Positions 8,182 to 15,941 of a stretch of 64,000 nucleotides of DNA are shown piece by piece. Position 1 is the stretch's first letter, and the number at the start of each line of letters is the position of its first letter. The notes under the pieces were generated by a model. That model did not search any database. It was not told where the DNA came from and saw nothing but the letters and a program-made list of their open reading frames with translations. The stretch spans positions 372,001 through 436,000 of the forward strand of contig CAVXXD010000006.1 in the NCBI GenBank assembly GCA_963765625.1, in the 5' to 3' direction. The position numbers were made by a program, and so were the translations under genes. This DNA comes from CAVXXD01 sp963765625. Lineage in GTDB: Bacteria; Actinomycetota; Geothermincolia; Geothermincolales; Geothermincolaceae.

Positions 8182-9003
8182 ATGCAGGTATTCGTTCTTT
8201 CCGACAACACCGCGGGGCCGCCGGGCTTCTTCGCCGAACATGGCCTTTCCCTGCTGGTCAGAACCGGCGAAGGGGACATTCTAATGGATGTCGGGAACGG
8301 CACGGCGGCCATGCAGAACGCGGAAATCTTCAGGCTCAGTTTTGAGCCGTTAAAAGCGGTGATCCTGTCCCATGGGCACTACGACCACACCGCGGGACTG
8401 CCTGGTCTGCTGACCCGGAGAGGCGGCACGAAGGTTTACGCCCATCCGGGCATCTTCGACGCCAAGTACTACCGGGTCGGCGAAGCGAAACGCTTCATCG
8501 GGATTCCCTGGCGGCGGGAGCACCTGGAGTCGCTGGGCGCCGATTTCGACCTGTCGTCATCGCCCCGGGAAGTGCTTCCGGGCATGACGCTGACCGGGGA
8601 GATACCCCGCGTCACCGACTTCGAGCCGGGAGACCCCAACCTGGTTGTGGACAAGGGCGGGGAACTGGTCCCGGACCCCTTCGTAGACGACCAGTCCCTG
8701 GTAATCGACGACCCGCAGGGCCTGGTGGTCATCCTGGGATGCGCCCACGCCGGCGCCATCAACACCCTCACCTATGCCAGGAAGATCACCGGCAAGAGCC
8801 GTATCCGGGCGGCCATCGGTGGTTCACATCTCTTCTTCCTTGGATCGGAACAGCTGGAAAGGACCATTGATGAGCTCAAATCAATGGAGCCTGAGATGCT
8901 GGCTTTTTCCCATTGCACCGGACAGGTCGCGGCCCGCCGGCTCGCGCAGGAATTCGGGGACAGGTTCGTCTTCAACCAGACGGGAACCGTGCTGAACATC
9001 TGA
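8182..9003 (+). CDS. metallo-beta-lactamase-fold hydrolase
   Basis: 273 residues from ATG 8182 with AGGAGG at 8171-8176. The metal-binding motif HGHYDHTAG lies near residue 69, a further ligand is in GCAHAGAIN and another in FSHCTGQ near the C-terminus. The arrangement is that of the small MBL-fold family found with Mrp/MinD genes in methanogens and anaerobic bacteria, distinct from glyoxalase II and beta-lactamases. The substrate is unknown. It follows the IscU-like gene by 34 bases and is probably in the same transcript. Confidence 0.85.
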   Translation: MQVFVLSDNTAGPPGFFAEHGLSLLVRTGEGDILMDVGNGTAAMQNAEIFRLSFEPLKAVILSHGHYDHTAGLPGLLTRRGGTKVYAHPGIFDAKYYRVGEAKRFIGIPWRREHLESLGADFDLSSSPREVLPGMTLTGEIPRVTDFEPGDPNLVVDKGGELVPDPFVDDQSLVIDDPQGLVVILGCAHAGAINTLTYARKITGKSRIRAAIGGSHLFFLGSEQLERTIDELKSMEPEMLAFSHCTGQVAARRLAQEFGDRFVFNQTGTVLNI

Positions 9004-9144
9004 ACCGCGGCACGGCGCACCTCCCTCGAAGCGGGCTTTGCGGTCTACTTCTCCGCGTTATGCCCAACTACCGAAGTGGTAGAATGGTAGCTGTTACCGG
9101 AGGCCTTTTTAAACAAGGTCATTTAGAAAGAGAGTGTGTTCGGA

Positions 9145-9378
9145 ATGCCTTTTTACGATTTCCGCTGCCGCTCCTGCGGCGAGGTGAACGAGTTGTTCCT
9201 GCGCGACGGAAACGTCTCCGACGCAACCTGCCCTACCTGCGGCGGAGAAGACATGGAGAAACTTCTTTCCACCTTCAATACCGCGAAAAAATACAACCGG
9301 CCCCACGGTCGGACCTGCTGCGGCAGGGAAGAGCGCTGCGACTCACCACCGGGCGGCGGGAGCTGCTGCTCCAGCTAA
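9145..9378 (+). CDS. FmdB-type zinc ribbon protein
   Basis: 77 residues. MPFYDFRCRSCGEVNELF at the start is the FmdB/CxxC-CxxC signature, paired with CPTCGGEDMEKLLS about 20 residues later; the C-terminal tail has extra cysteines (TCCGREERC and SCCSS). GTG 9136 is an alternative start, but family members begin at the MPxYDF residue, so ATG 9145 is chosen. FmdB-like proteins are small zinc-ribbon proteins, often found near anaerobic metalloenzyme genes; a regulatory role has been suggested in methylotrophs. Confidence 0.75.
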   Translation: MPFYDFRCRSCGEVNELFLRDGNVSDATCPTCGGEDMEKLLSTFNTAKKYNRPHGRTCCGREERCDSPPGGGSCCSS

Positions 9379-9415
9379 CCTCATGGAAGAATGGGGCTTG
9401 TCTCCCCGCTGCCGC

Positions 9416-10568
9416 TCAGAGGCCCAGGCTTGAAGCGATCTCCAGGTGCATCAACTCGCGCGTGCCCCAGAAAAGCTGCAGCCCCTTGGCGTCCCGGTAC
9501 AGGCTGGATAGGCGGCATTCCAGGGTGTAGCCGTATCCTCCCGCCATCTCCATGGCCGAGGAAGCTATCTCCTCCAGCTCTGCCGGTGGCAAACAGCTTG
9601 AGCATGCAGGCCTCCGGGTGGAGGGACTCGCCGGCATCCAGGCGGGCGGAGGCTAGATGGAGAGAGGTCGAGACCAGCTCGATGGAGGTGGCCATATCAG
9701 CCATGCGAAAGCTCAGGACCTGATGGCCGGCCAGCCGTTTTCCGCCCTGCTCCCTCTCCAGGGTATATCGCGACGCTTCCCCCAGACAGGCGCGGGCCAT
9801 GCCCACCGCCACAGCCGCCACCATGACGGCTGCGCCATCAAAGAGAGGAAGCAGGTCTCTCCCTTGCAAGCCCTCCCGCAGGACGTGGCTAACGGGAAAA
9901 GCGCAGTCCTGCAGCACCAGGGCGTGGTTGGGCAGCCCTTCCCATCCGATGAAGCGGTAGTGGTGGGCCAAGTGCAGGCCTGAGCTTCCAGAGGGGACAT
10001 ACGCAACCGCGATACCGCCCGGCCCCCTCAAGAACATGAGAATGCCGCTGTCCACTCCTGGGGAAGTGTTGGTGACAAAGCATTTGTTGCCAACGGCATA
10101 AGCCATGTCGCCTCTTGTCTCCAGGGTGGTACGCAAGGCGGTGAAATCGGTCCCCGCCTCCGGTTCGGAAAGGGCTACGGCCCCAAGGACATCTCCCCGG
10201 GCAAGTTGAGGCAGGAAATCCCGCATCCTCTCCTCGTCAGCCCAGCCGATCAAGCCGGCTGTGCAAGCCAGGTGGGAAAGGAGCATCATGGCCATCACGG
10301 GATCCGCCGCCGCCAGTTCCTCGATGACTATGGCCGCCTCCACCCAGCCCCCGCCTTCGCCCTCCATCTCGAGAGGGACAACCATACCCGGGTAGCCCGC
10401 GGCGGCCAATTTCTTAAAGCTTTTCAGTGGGGAGCCGGGTTCTCTTCGTGGAAACGGTCCAGCCTCGCGCAGAATCCGGGCGGCGAGTTCCCGGGCCTGC
10501 CCGCGCAGCATATCGTGGGTATCGTCTTTCATACTCATATGATACAGGTCATAAGCCATATGTCGCAT
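9416..10568 (-). pseudogene. acyl-CoA dehydrogenase, single frameshift near 9590
   Basis: From ATG 10568 (several in-frame ATGs follow, none with a clear ribosome site) about 325 residues match the acyl-CoA dehydrogenase fold: AVALSEPEAGTDF, CFVTNTSPGVDS and a C-terminal helical bundle. At about 9590 the frame shifts. The next frame supplies the missing end: AELEEIASSAMEMAGGYGYT, then GLQLFWGTRELMHLEI, stop at 9416. The product would be an FAD-dependent thioester dehydrogenase using ETF as acceptor. It is convergent with the FmdB gene and divergent from a NifX-like gene, so it interrupts the ORP cluster without obvious functional link. Confidence 0.7.
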
Positions 10569-10643
10569 CTAATAGACATATGCCCATATTAACATTAGAA
10601 TGACCGTAGTTCATGGACAAAAAGTTCGACGGAGGAGGAAGAA
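10556..10643. promoter_or_regulatory. divergent promoter region with CATATG-centred elements
   Basis: The space between the acyl-CoA dehydrogenase start and the NifX-like gene contains GCCATATGTC (10554-10563) and GACATATGCC (10575-10584). Their CATATG cores match the palindrome in the other ORP-cluster promoter at 5351-5360. GGAGGAGGAAG precedes the ATG at 10644. No confident -10/-35 pair could be assigned. Confidence 0.3.
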
Positions 10644-11006
10644 ATGAAGGTAGCGATAGTCAAGGATGGAGAGCAGGTCTCTTCACATTACGGGCAATCC
10701 GAGGGATTCGTCATGGCTGAGGTCGAAGACGGTTCGGTCAAGTCCCGCTCCACGGTTCCGGCACCGGCGGAACATTCCTGTGGGGGCCTGGCCCAGCTCT
10801 TTGTCCAGCACCAGGTGGACACGGTGATTGTGGGCGGCATCGGGGGCGGAGCCATCGGCCACCTCAACGCGGCGGGCATCAACGTAGTAGCCGGAGCGTC
10901 CGGCAATATCGAAGAAGTGCTCTCAAGCTTCATAGATGGATCACTGACCCCTGGAGAAGCGGTCTGCGGCGGCCACGGCCAGTCCGGCCAGTGCCAGCAC
11001 GATTGA
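10644..11006 (+). CDS. NifX/ORP family cofactor-binding protein
   Basis: 120 residues, ATG 10644 after GGAGGAGG. MKVAIVKDGEQVSSHYGQSE and TVIVGGIGGGAIGHLNAAGI are diagnostic of the dinitrogenase iron-molybdenum cofactor family, and the tail CGGHGQSGQCQHD adds Cys and His residues that could bind metal. It is a third stand-alone NifX-like protein of the cluster, besides the domain fused to Mrp. Orange protein itself is a protein of this size and family; whether this copy carries a Mo-Cu cluster cannot be read from sequence. Confidence 0.88.
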   Translation: MKVAIVKDGEQVSSHYGQSEGFVMAEVEDGSVKSRSTVPAPAEHSCGGLAQLFVQHQVDTVIVGGIGGGAIGHLNAAGINVVAGASGNIEEVLSSFIDGSLTPGEAVCGGHGQSGQCQHD

Positions 11007-11025
11007 AAAGCAGCGCCGAACCAAC

Positions 11026-11892
11026 ATGCCGTTGAGCGAGAAAAAGAAAGTCGCGCACGTATATATTTCACCCTCCGGTTCTACCCGGGCTGCCGGGCGA
11101 TTCATCTGCTCTCTTCTGGAGGACAAAGGATACCAGGTGCTTGATTACGACCTGGCCCGGTATCGCGGCCGGGAGGAAGAGGTACGCGAGGGCATCAGGA
11201 CATCATCGCTTGTGGTGGTGGGCAGCCCGGTTTACGGCGGGCACGCCGCGGGGCCGTTGATGAGCTTTACCAAGGGCATTCCCCACGGGAATGGAAAGCC
11301 AGCCCTGGCTTACGTAAGTTACGGCGTGGTGTCCAAGGGGAGCTCACTCTACCGGATGGCGAAATCGCTGGACGGGCTGGGCTATCACGTACTCGGGCTG
11401 GCGGAAGTCCTGGCAACGCACTCCATGATGTTCCGCGCCAGCAACCCGTTGGGGAAAGGACGTCCGGGTGAAGAAGACCGGGAGGTTCTGCGCACCCTGG
11501 TGGAGGAACTCGCGCCGCGGCTGGACGGCGTGGATGGAGGGAGCATGGACTACTCGGCCGCTCGCCCTCCCCGGCTTATCGACCGCGTCCTGGACACTAC
11601 CTTCTACACGCCGCGGGTGATGCACTACGCCATGCCCCCTAAAAGATTCCGCCAGGATCGCTGCATTGACTGCGGCGCCTGCCGGAAAGCGTGCCCGGTA
11701 GGCCGGCTGGACAAGCTGCCGGTAATCGACAAGAGCATCAAGTGCCTCGACTGTTACTCCTGCGTACGTTCCTGTGAGCAGAAGGCCTTCACCGCTCCCA
11801 TGTGGGTCGCCAGCCCTGTCTTGCGGCTCTTCAGCAAGGTGGAAGGAACGGGTGAGAAGCAAGCCACCAGGTGCTACATTGACAGACATTGA
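11026..11892 (+). CDS. flavodoxin-ferredoxin fusion (EFR1-type) protein
   Basis: 288 residues. The N-terminal half is flavodoxin-like: the FMN phosphate loop SPSGSTRAAG at residues 15-24 and VVVGSPVYGGHAAGP around residue 60. Two [4Fe-4S] motifs follow near residues 215-250, CIDCGACRKACPVG and CLDCYSCVRSCEQK. This is the EFR1 family (flavodoxin fused to ferredoxin), which moves electrons between low-potential donors and flavin in the cytoplasm. It follows the NifX-like gene by 19 bases and is likely its operon partner. Confidence 0.85.
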   Translation: MPLSEKKKVAHVYISPSGSTRAAGRFICSLLEDKGYQVLDYDLARYRGREEEVREGIRTSSLVVVGSPVYGGHAAGPLMSFTKGIPHGNGKPALAYVSYGVVSKGSSLYRMAKSLDGLGYHVLGLAEVLATHSMMFRASNPLGKGRPGEEDREVLRTLVEELAPRLDGVDGGSMDYSAARPPRLIDRVLDTTFYTPRVMHYAMPPKRFRQDRCIDCGACRKACPVGRLDKLPVIDKSIKCLDCYSCVRSCEQKAFTAPMWVASPVLRLFSKVEGTGEKQATRCYIDRH

Positions 11893-11916
11893 AGCAGCCG
11901 TCTCTGTCAGCGTGGG

Positions 11917-12912
11917 CTATGACGCTTGACGCAGGTAACCGTTTTGCTTGAACCATTCGATGGTGTTCTCCACCGTGGTCCTTAGAGGCGTCAGGGGCAA
12001 GCCGAGTTCTTTTACGGCCTTCGAGTTATCGAAATGCTCACCCATCTTTCCAATACGGACCTGGGACAGCGAGACGACCGGCGGCTTCCTGGTGACGCGG
12101 GCCTGGGCATGAAAGGCATGCGCCAGCAACAATGCAACCTGGTAGGGAAACTTAAGCCTGGGCGGCTTCACCCCGGCAGCCTCCGCGACCAGTTTGAAGA
12201 AATCCCCCACGGTCACGTTTTCGTTTCCCAAGATATACCTCTCGCCCACCCTCCCCTTCTTCGCCGCCAGCAGGTGCCCCCGCGCCACATCCTGAACGTC
12301 GATGATGTTGGTGGCCCCGTCGATGTAGCCCGGCATCTCACGGTTGACGATATCGACTATCAGTTTCCCGGAAGGGGTCGGCTTGATATCTCTAACTCCT
12401 ATCACCAGCGTCGGGTTGACGATGACCACCGGCAGGCCCTGGTCACAGATCTTCTTCGCCTCGATCTCCGCGAGGTATTTCGAGATGGCGTAGTGGTCCC
12501 CCGTCTCCCACTCGTTGAACTCCGCTTCCTCGTTTGCGTAGTTGCCGGCCCCATGAGCGCCCATGCAATTGGCGGTACTGGTGTAGACTACTTTTTCCAA
12601 TCCCTGCGCAAGCGCTTCTTCGAGCAGGTTCCTGGTGCCGTTGACGTTCACCTGATAGAAGAGGTCTTTATTCAATGACCAGTGGGCGAAGTAGGCCGCT
12701 ACGTGGTAAAGCGTGTCGCAGCCTTTGAGCGCAGCCCTGAGGGACTCCCTGTCCCTGGTATCCGCATAGGCCTTCTCGATATCGAGACCGTCTATGTTCG
12801 CGGTATCACTGTCCTTCCTGACGGTTACCCGGACATCCGCGCCGTCCTTCAACAGCTCTCTTGCCACCGTAGATCCGATAAAGCCTGTCGCGCCGGTGAC
12901 CAGGGTCTTCAC
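11917..12912 (-). CDS. NAD(P)-dependent epimerase/reductase (extended SDR, dihydroflavonol reductase-like)
   Basis: 331 residues from GTG 12912, overlapping the CBS-gene stop. TGATGFIGS at residues 7-15 is the extended-SDR nucleotide-binding motif, with VYTSTANCMG and the catalytic YAISKYLAE (YxxxK, near residue 142). The family reduces or epimerises sugar nucleotides, sterols or flavanone-like ketones; the closest pattern is dihydroflavonol-4-reductase/3-beta-HSD type. The natural substrate is unknown. It ends a three-gene minus-strand run: antiporter, CBS protein, reductase. Confidence 0.85.
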   Translation of the reverse strand: MKTLVTGATGFIGSTVARELLKDGADVRVTVRKDSDTANIDGLDIEKAYADTRDRESLRAALKGCDTLYHVAAYFAHWSLNKDLFYQVNVNGTRNLLEEALAQGLEKVVYTSTANCMGAHGAGNYANEEAEFNEWETGDHYAISKYLAEIEAKKICDQGLPVVIVNPTLVIGVRDIKPTPSGKLIVDIVNREMPGYIDGATNIIDVQDVARGHLLAAKKGRVGERYILGNENVTVGDFFKLVAEAAGVKPPRLKFPYQVALLLAHAFHAQARVTRKPPVVSLSQVRIGKMGEHFDNSKAVKELGLPLTPLRTTVENTIEWFKQNGYLRQAS

Positions 12913-13346
12913 CGCACAGCCCCCTTTCCATCTTTCCAGTGGATACCCCTTACGAGGTCGGTACGGGTGACCACGCCCACGATGTTCCTGTCCTTGTCGA
13001 CAACCACCTCGAAGCGGGTCTGGTCCGCGAACATCTTCAGGATAGCTTTCTGTATGGTCTCCGTCGCCTCGATCGCCAGGGGCGGTGATTGCATGATGTC
13101 CCGGACTTTTTCGTAGGCAACGGTTGCCGGATCCCTGCGGGCGAAAATGGAGATGATGTCTGTGTCCCGTACAATCCCTACCAGCTGGCCCTTCACGTTT
13201 ATTACAGGATAACCGTGATAGGAATGCTGCTTGAACAACTCGATCAGTGTTCCCAGTCCTTCTTCTTCCTGAACAGCCATGGGGTTTTTGCTCATTACGT
13301 CTTCGACGGTGCCCTTGAGATACAGGTGTGCGCGTTCCTCTTCCAT
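12909..13346 (-). CDS. CBS-domain pair protein
   Basis: 145 residues from ATG 13346, preceded by AAGGAG 7 bases away; the reading frame is open far upstream but only as the shadow of the antiporter gene. Two CBS motifs are seen: DVMSKNPMAVQEEEGLGTL to VGIVRDTDI, and DIMQSPPLAIEATETI to VGVVTRTDLV. CBS pairs bind adenine nucleotides and gate linked transporters or enzymes. Its position 11 bases after the Na+/H+ antiporter stop suggests it senses energy state for that transporter, which is inference. Confidence 0.85.
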   Translation of the reverse strand: MEEERAHLYLKGTVEDVMSKNPMAVQEEEGLGTLIELFKQHSYHGYPVINVKGQLVGIVRDTDIISIFARRDPATVAYEKVRDIMQSPPLAIEATETIQKAILKMFADQTRFEVVVDKDRNIVGVVTRTDLVRGIHWKDGKGAVR

Positions 13347-13357
13347 GCTCAACTCCT

Positions 13358-14584
13358 TTACAGGTTGGCCTCTCCTGCCTTGATCACGGCGATGCGGGTG
13401 CAAGGCGGCCCGATCAACTGGAAGAACAGGGTGGTAGCCGCGATGACGCTGATGGCCATAATCCCCAATTCCACTCCCGCATCCCCGAACCTTCCCCCGC
13501 CGAACTCGATCATGGTCTGGATTGAAAGGCCGATGGCCACTCCAGCCTGCGAGAAAAGGCACAGTCCCAGGTACTTGCGCACACTGGGCTGTGCGTCGCC
13601 GATCACTCCACCCAGGGACGCCCCGGCCTGTTTCCCGACGGACCTGAACAAAATATAGAGCAGGCCGATCCAACCCAGGCTGACGAGCTTGCCCGCCTGC
13701 AACTGGGCCCCCACGATGACGAAGAACAGCACGAAGAGCGGTTGGGTGGTGCCTCTCATTATCTCGAAGACATCCTCGCGCCTCCACTTGGGGGAATTGG
13801 CGATGGTCATCCCCAGGGCCATGTTGGCCAGGATCAGGGAGATGTGAAGCAGGTTGGCCAGCCCGGTGGTGAAGACGATCACGCCCCAGGTGAGTACGAG
13901 AAGCCCACGTTTGGCCGTGTAGTTCCTGATGAGAAAGAGAAATATGACGCCGGCGGCCAGGCCTATGCCCAGGGCGCCGAACACCTCCAGCGTGGGCTTG
14001 ATGATGACTTCCGCCATCTTGACGCTGCCCTCCGCCAGCAGCATCTTGGCGAAGAATATGGCAAAGGCGTAGATGACGATGGCAATGCCGTCGTCTATCC
14101 CCACCACCGCGAACACGGTGGAGGTCAGCGGGCCCGACGCCTGGTACTCCCTCAACACGTCCACGGTCGCCGCCGGAGCGGTGGCCGAGGCCAGGGCCCC
14201 GAAGACCAGCGCGATATAGAGCTTTCCCGTATACAGGTAAACGGCGATGGTGACGAGGACGGTCGCTCCCAGTGCCTCCAGGATGGATATCCATATTATC
14301 GCCTTCCCCAGGTGCCTCAACTTTCTGAAGACCAGCTCGCCCCCGATGTCGAAGCCGATGCAGCCCAGGGCGATATAGGTGAAGTAGACCAGCGCATCGA
14401 AGTTGGTGTCGTCGAATATGGACAGGACCGACTTGCCCATGATGATGCCTACGATGATATAGCCCACCACCATAGGTACCTTGAGCTTGCGGCAGACCAG
14501 GCCCGCGCCCCACCCGAGGAGCAGGGCGAGCCCCACCATCATCACGATGAAGCTGGGATCTGCCGGAACGATGTCTCTAAGCAT
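13358..14584 (-). CDS. monovalent cation:proton antiporter, CPA2 type
   Basis: 408 residues from ATG 14584, which overlaps the stop of the MarR gene. The protein is highly hydrophobic with about 12 membrane segments. GYIIVGIIMGKSVLS and the SATAPAATVDVL segment match the CPA2 (KefB/NapA-like) core, and VGIDDGIAIVIYA holds the conserved Asp-Asp region of the ion site. It has no C-terminal TrkA-N domain, so it resembles NapA-type Na+/H+ exchangers more than KefB/C. The separate CBS protein downstream may serve as the regulatory module. Confidence 0.85.
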   Translation of the reverse strand: MLRDIVPADPSFIVMMVGLALLLGWGAGLVCRKLKVPMVVGYIIVGIIMGKSVLSIFDDTNFDALVYFTYIALGCIGFDIGGELVFRKLRHLGKAIIWISILEALGATVLVTIAVYLYTGKLYIALVFGALASATAPAATVDVLREYQASGPLTSTVFAVVGIDDGIAIVIYAFAIFFAKMLLAEGSVKMAEVIIKPTLEVFGALGIGLAAGVIFLFLIRNYTAKRGLLVLTWGVIVFTTGLANLLHISLILANMALGMTIANSPKWRREDVFEIMRGTTQPLFVLFFVIVGAQLQAGKLVSLGWIGLLYILFRSVGKQAGASLGGVIGDAQPSVRKYLGLCLFSQAGVAIGLSIQTMIEFGGGRFGDAGVELGIMAISVIAATTLFFQLIGPPCTRIAVIKAGEANL

Positions 14585-15047
14585 TCCCGTCCGCCGCCTT
14601 GTCGTTCTTGAGCTGGAAATAGCTCTCGGTAAAGGCGGCCAGTGAGCTTTCGAGCTGAGTGCGCGAGTCCTCATCCATATGCCCGAGGATCTTTTCGAGG
14701 TACTTCTTTCGATGCGCGTTAACCCGGCGCACTACTTCGACTCCCTTCCCGGTTAAAGCTAACTCTATTCTTCTGCGGTCGGAGGTGGAGAAACGCCTTT
14801 CGATCAGGCCTTTCTCCTCCAGTTTCTCCAGAAGGAAAGAGATGGCCGGCGGGGAGACGTCGAGCATCCTGGCTATCTCGGTGGGCTTGTCGGTGAGGTT
14901 GCAGATCATGTCGAGAGTACGGAACTGGGGCACGGTGATCTGCTCCTCCCCGATATGCATAAGTGACTCCGCGAGAATGTTGACCATGATGCGGGAGGCT
15001 GTGAATATGCTGTCTTCGACGTTTTTCCGGGAATCCGGGCGTCCCAT
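14577..15047 (-). CDS. MarR family transcriptional regulator
   Basis: 156 residues. A winged helix is clear: TEIARMLDVSPPAISFLLEK (recognition helix) followed by the wing FSTSDRRRIELALT. Long helices at both ends would form the dimer interface. It is the first gene of the run MarR, antiporter, CBS protein, reductase and faces the hydrolase gene at 15162 across a short AT-rich region with a 12-bp palindrome. Autoregulation and control of the antiporter are therefore likely. Confidence 0.88.
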   Translation of the reverse strand: MGRPDSRKNVEDSIFTASRIMVNILAESLMHIGEEQITVPQFRTLDMICNLTDKPTEIARMLDVSPPAISFLLEKLEEKGLIERRFSTSDRRRIELALTGKGVEVVRRVNAHRKKYLEKILGHMDEDSRTQLESSLAAFTESYFQLKNDKAADGNA

Positions 15048-15089
15048 GCTCCACCGTTCTTTATTTCATTACTCTAATATTTCAATTAT

Positions 15090-15101
15090 TTAATATATTA
15101 A
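15090..15101. promoter_or_regulatory. candidate MarR operator, palindrome TTAATATATTAA
   Basis: A perfect 12-bp palindrome lies in the divergent gap between the MarR gene (start 15047, minus) and the alpha/beta hydrolase (start 15162, plus), within a longer A+T-rich tract in an otherwise GC-rich region. Position and symmetry fit a MarR dimer site; assignment is inferred. Confidence 0.4.
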
Positions 15102-15161
15102 TACTGTGGGTGAGACAAATCAATTCGTGGAACCAGGGTATACTTGTAACAGGGGTGCCAT

Positions 15162-15941
15162 ATGGAAGAGATCAGGATCGGCGATCTTCGGATCGCTTAC
15201 CAGAGCCGGGGCGCGGGGCCACCGCTCATGCTCCTTCACGGGGGCCTGAGTGACAGCAGGGAATGGCGAAGGCAACTGGAGGACCTGTCCGATACTTTTA
15301 CCGTTGTGGCCTGGGACGCCCCGGGTTGCGGCAGTTCTTCGGATCCACCGGAGACATACCGGCTACCGGATTATGCCGACTGCCTGGCGGTGTTTCTCGA
15401 AGAACTCGGTATTGCACATCCGCACCTGCTCGGCATATCGTTTGGGGCCGGCCTCGCCCTGGAGTTCTATCGACGCCACCCGGAGACCCCCAGAACGCTC
15501 GTGCTGGCTTCGGCGTACGCCGGATGGGCGGGGTCTCTCCCGCGGGAGGAAGTCGAAGACCGCCTGGAAAGAGGGCTGGAGCAGTCCAGACAACCCTTGG
15601 CCCAGGTCGCGGAGGAGTTCATCCCGACCCTGTTCTCCAAGCCGGTACCGGCCGAGGTGATCAGGGAGACCACGGCCATCATCTCCGAAGCCCACCCGGT
15701 CGGGATGCGGGTGATGCTCCGCTCTTTCGCCGAAGCGGACCTTCGTGACGTGCTTCCATCCATCAACATTCCCGTCCTGCTGCTCCACGGTGAACTCGAT
15801 CAACGTTCACCGATGAGTGTTGCCCGGGAGCTGCATGCCCGAATACCGGAATCGAGCCTGGTGGTGATTCCCGATACCGGTCATGCCGGCAACCTGGAAT
15901 CGCCCGAAGCCTTCAGTGCCGAAGTACGCAAATTTTTATAG
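15162..15941 (+). CDS. alpha/beta-fold hydrolase
   Basis: 259 residues. Oxyanion-hole segment LLHGGLSDSREW at residues 24-35, nucleophile elbow GISFGAG (Ser near residue 97), the acid in LLLHGELDQRSP and the terminal His in DTGHAGNLESPE complete a canonical triad. The family includes esterases, C-C bond hydrolases and haloperoxidase-like enzymes; the sequence does not tell which. It is divergent from the MarR regulator and ends convergent with the FAD protein, overlapping it by six bases. Confidence 0.85.
   Translation: MEEIRIGDLRIAYQSRGAGPPLMLLHGGLSDSREWRRQLEDLSDTFTVVAWDAPGCGSSSDPPETYRLPDYADCLAVFLEELGIAHPHLLGISFGAGLALEFYRRHPETPRTLVLASAYAGWAGSLPREEVEDRLERGLEQSRQPLAQVAEEFIPTLFSKPVPAEVIRETTAIISEAHPVGMRVMLRSFAEADLRDVLPSINIPVLLLHGELDQRSPMSVARELHARIPESSLVVIPDTGHAGNLESPEAFSAEVRKFL

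Noticed and set aside
2100..11006. Nitrogen-fixation cluster
   Set aside because: NifX-like and IscU-like proteins are present but no nifHDK, nifB or nifEN; the gene set is of the ORP/Mrp type.
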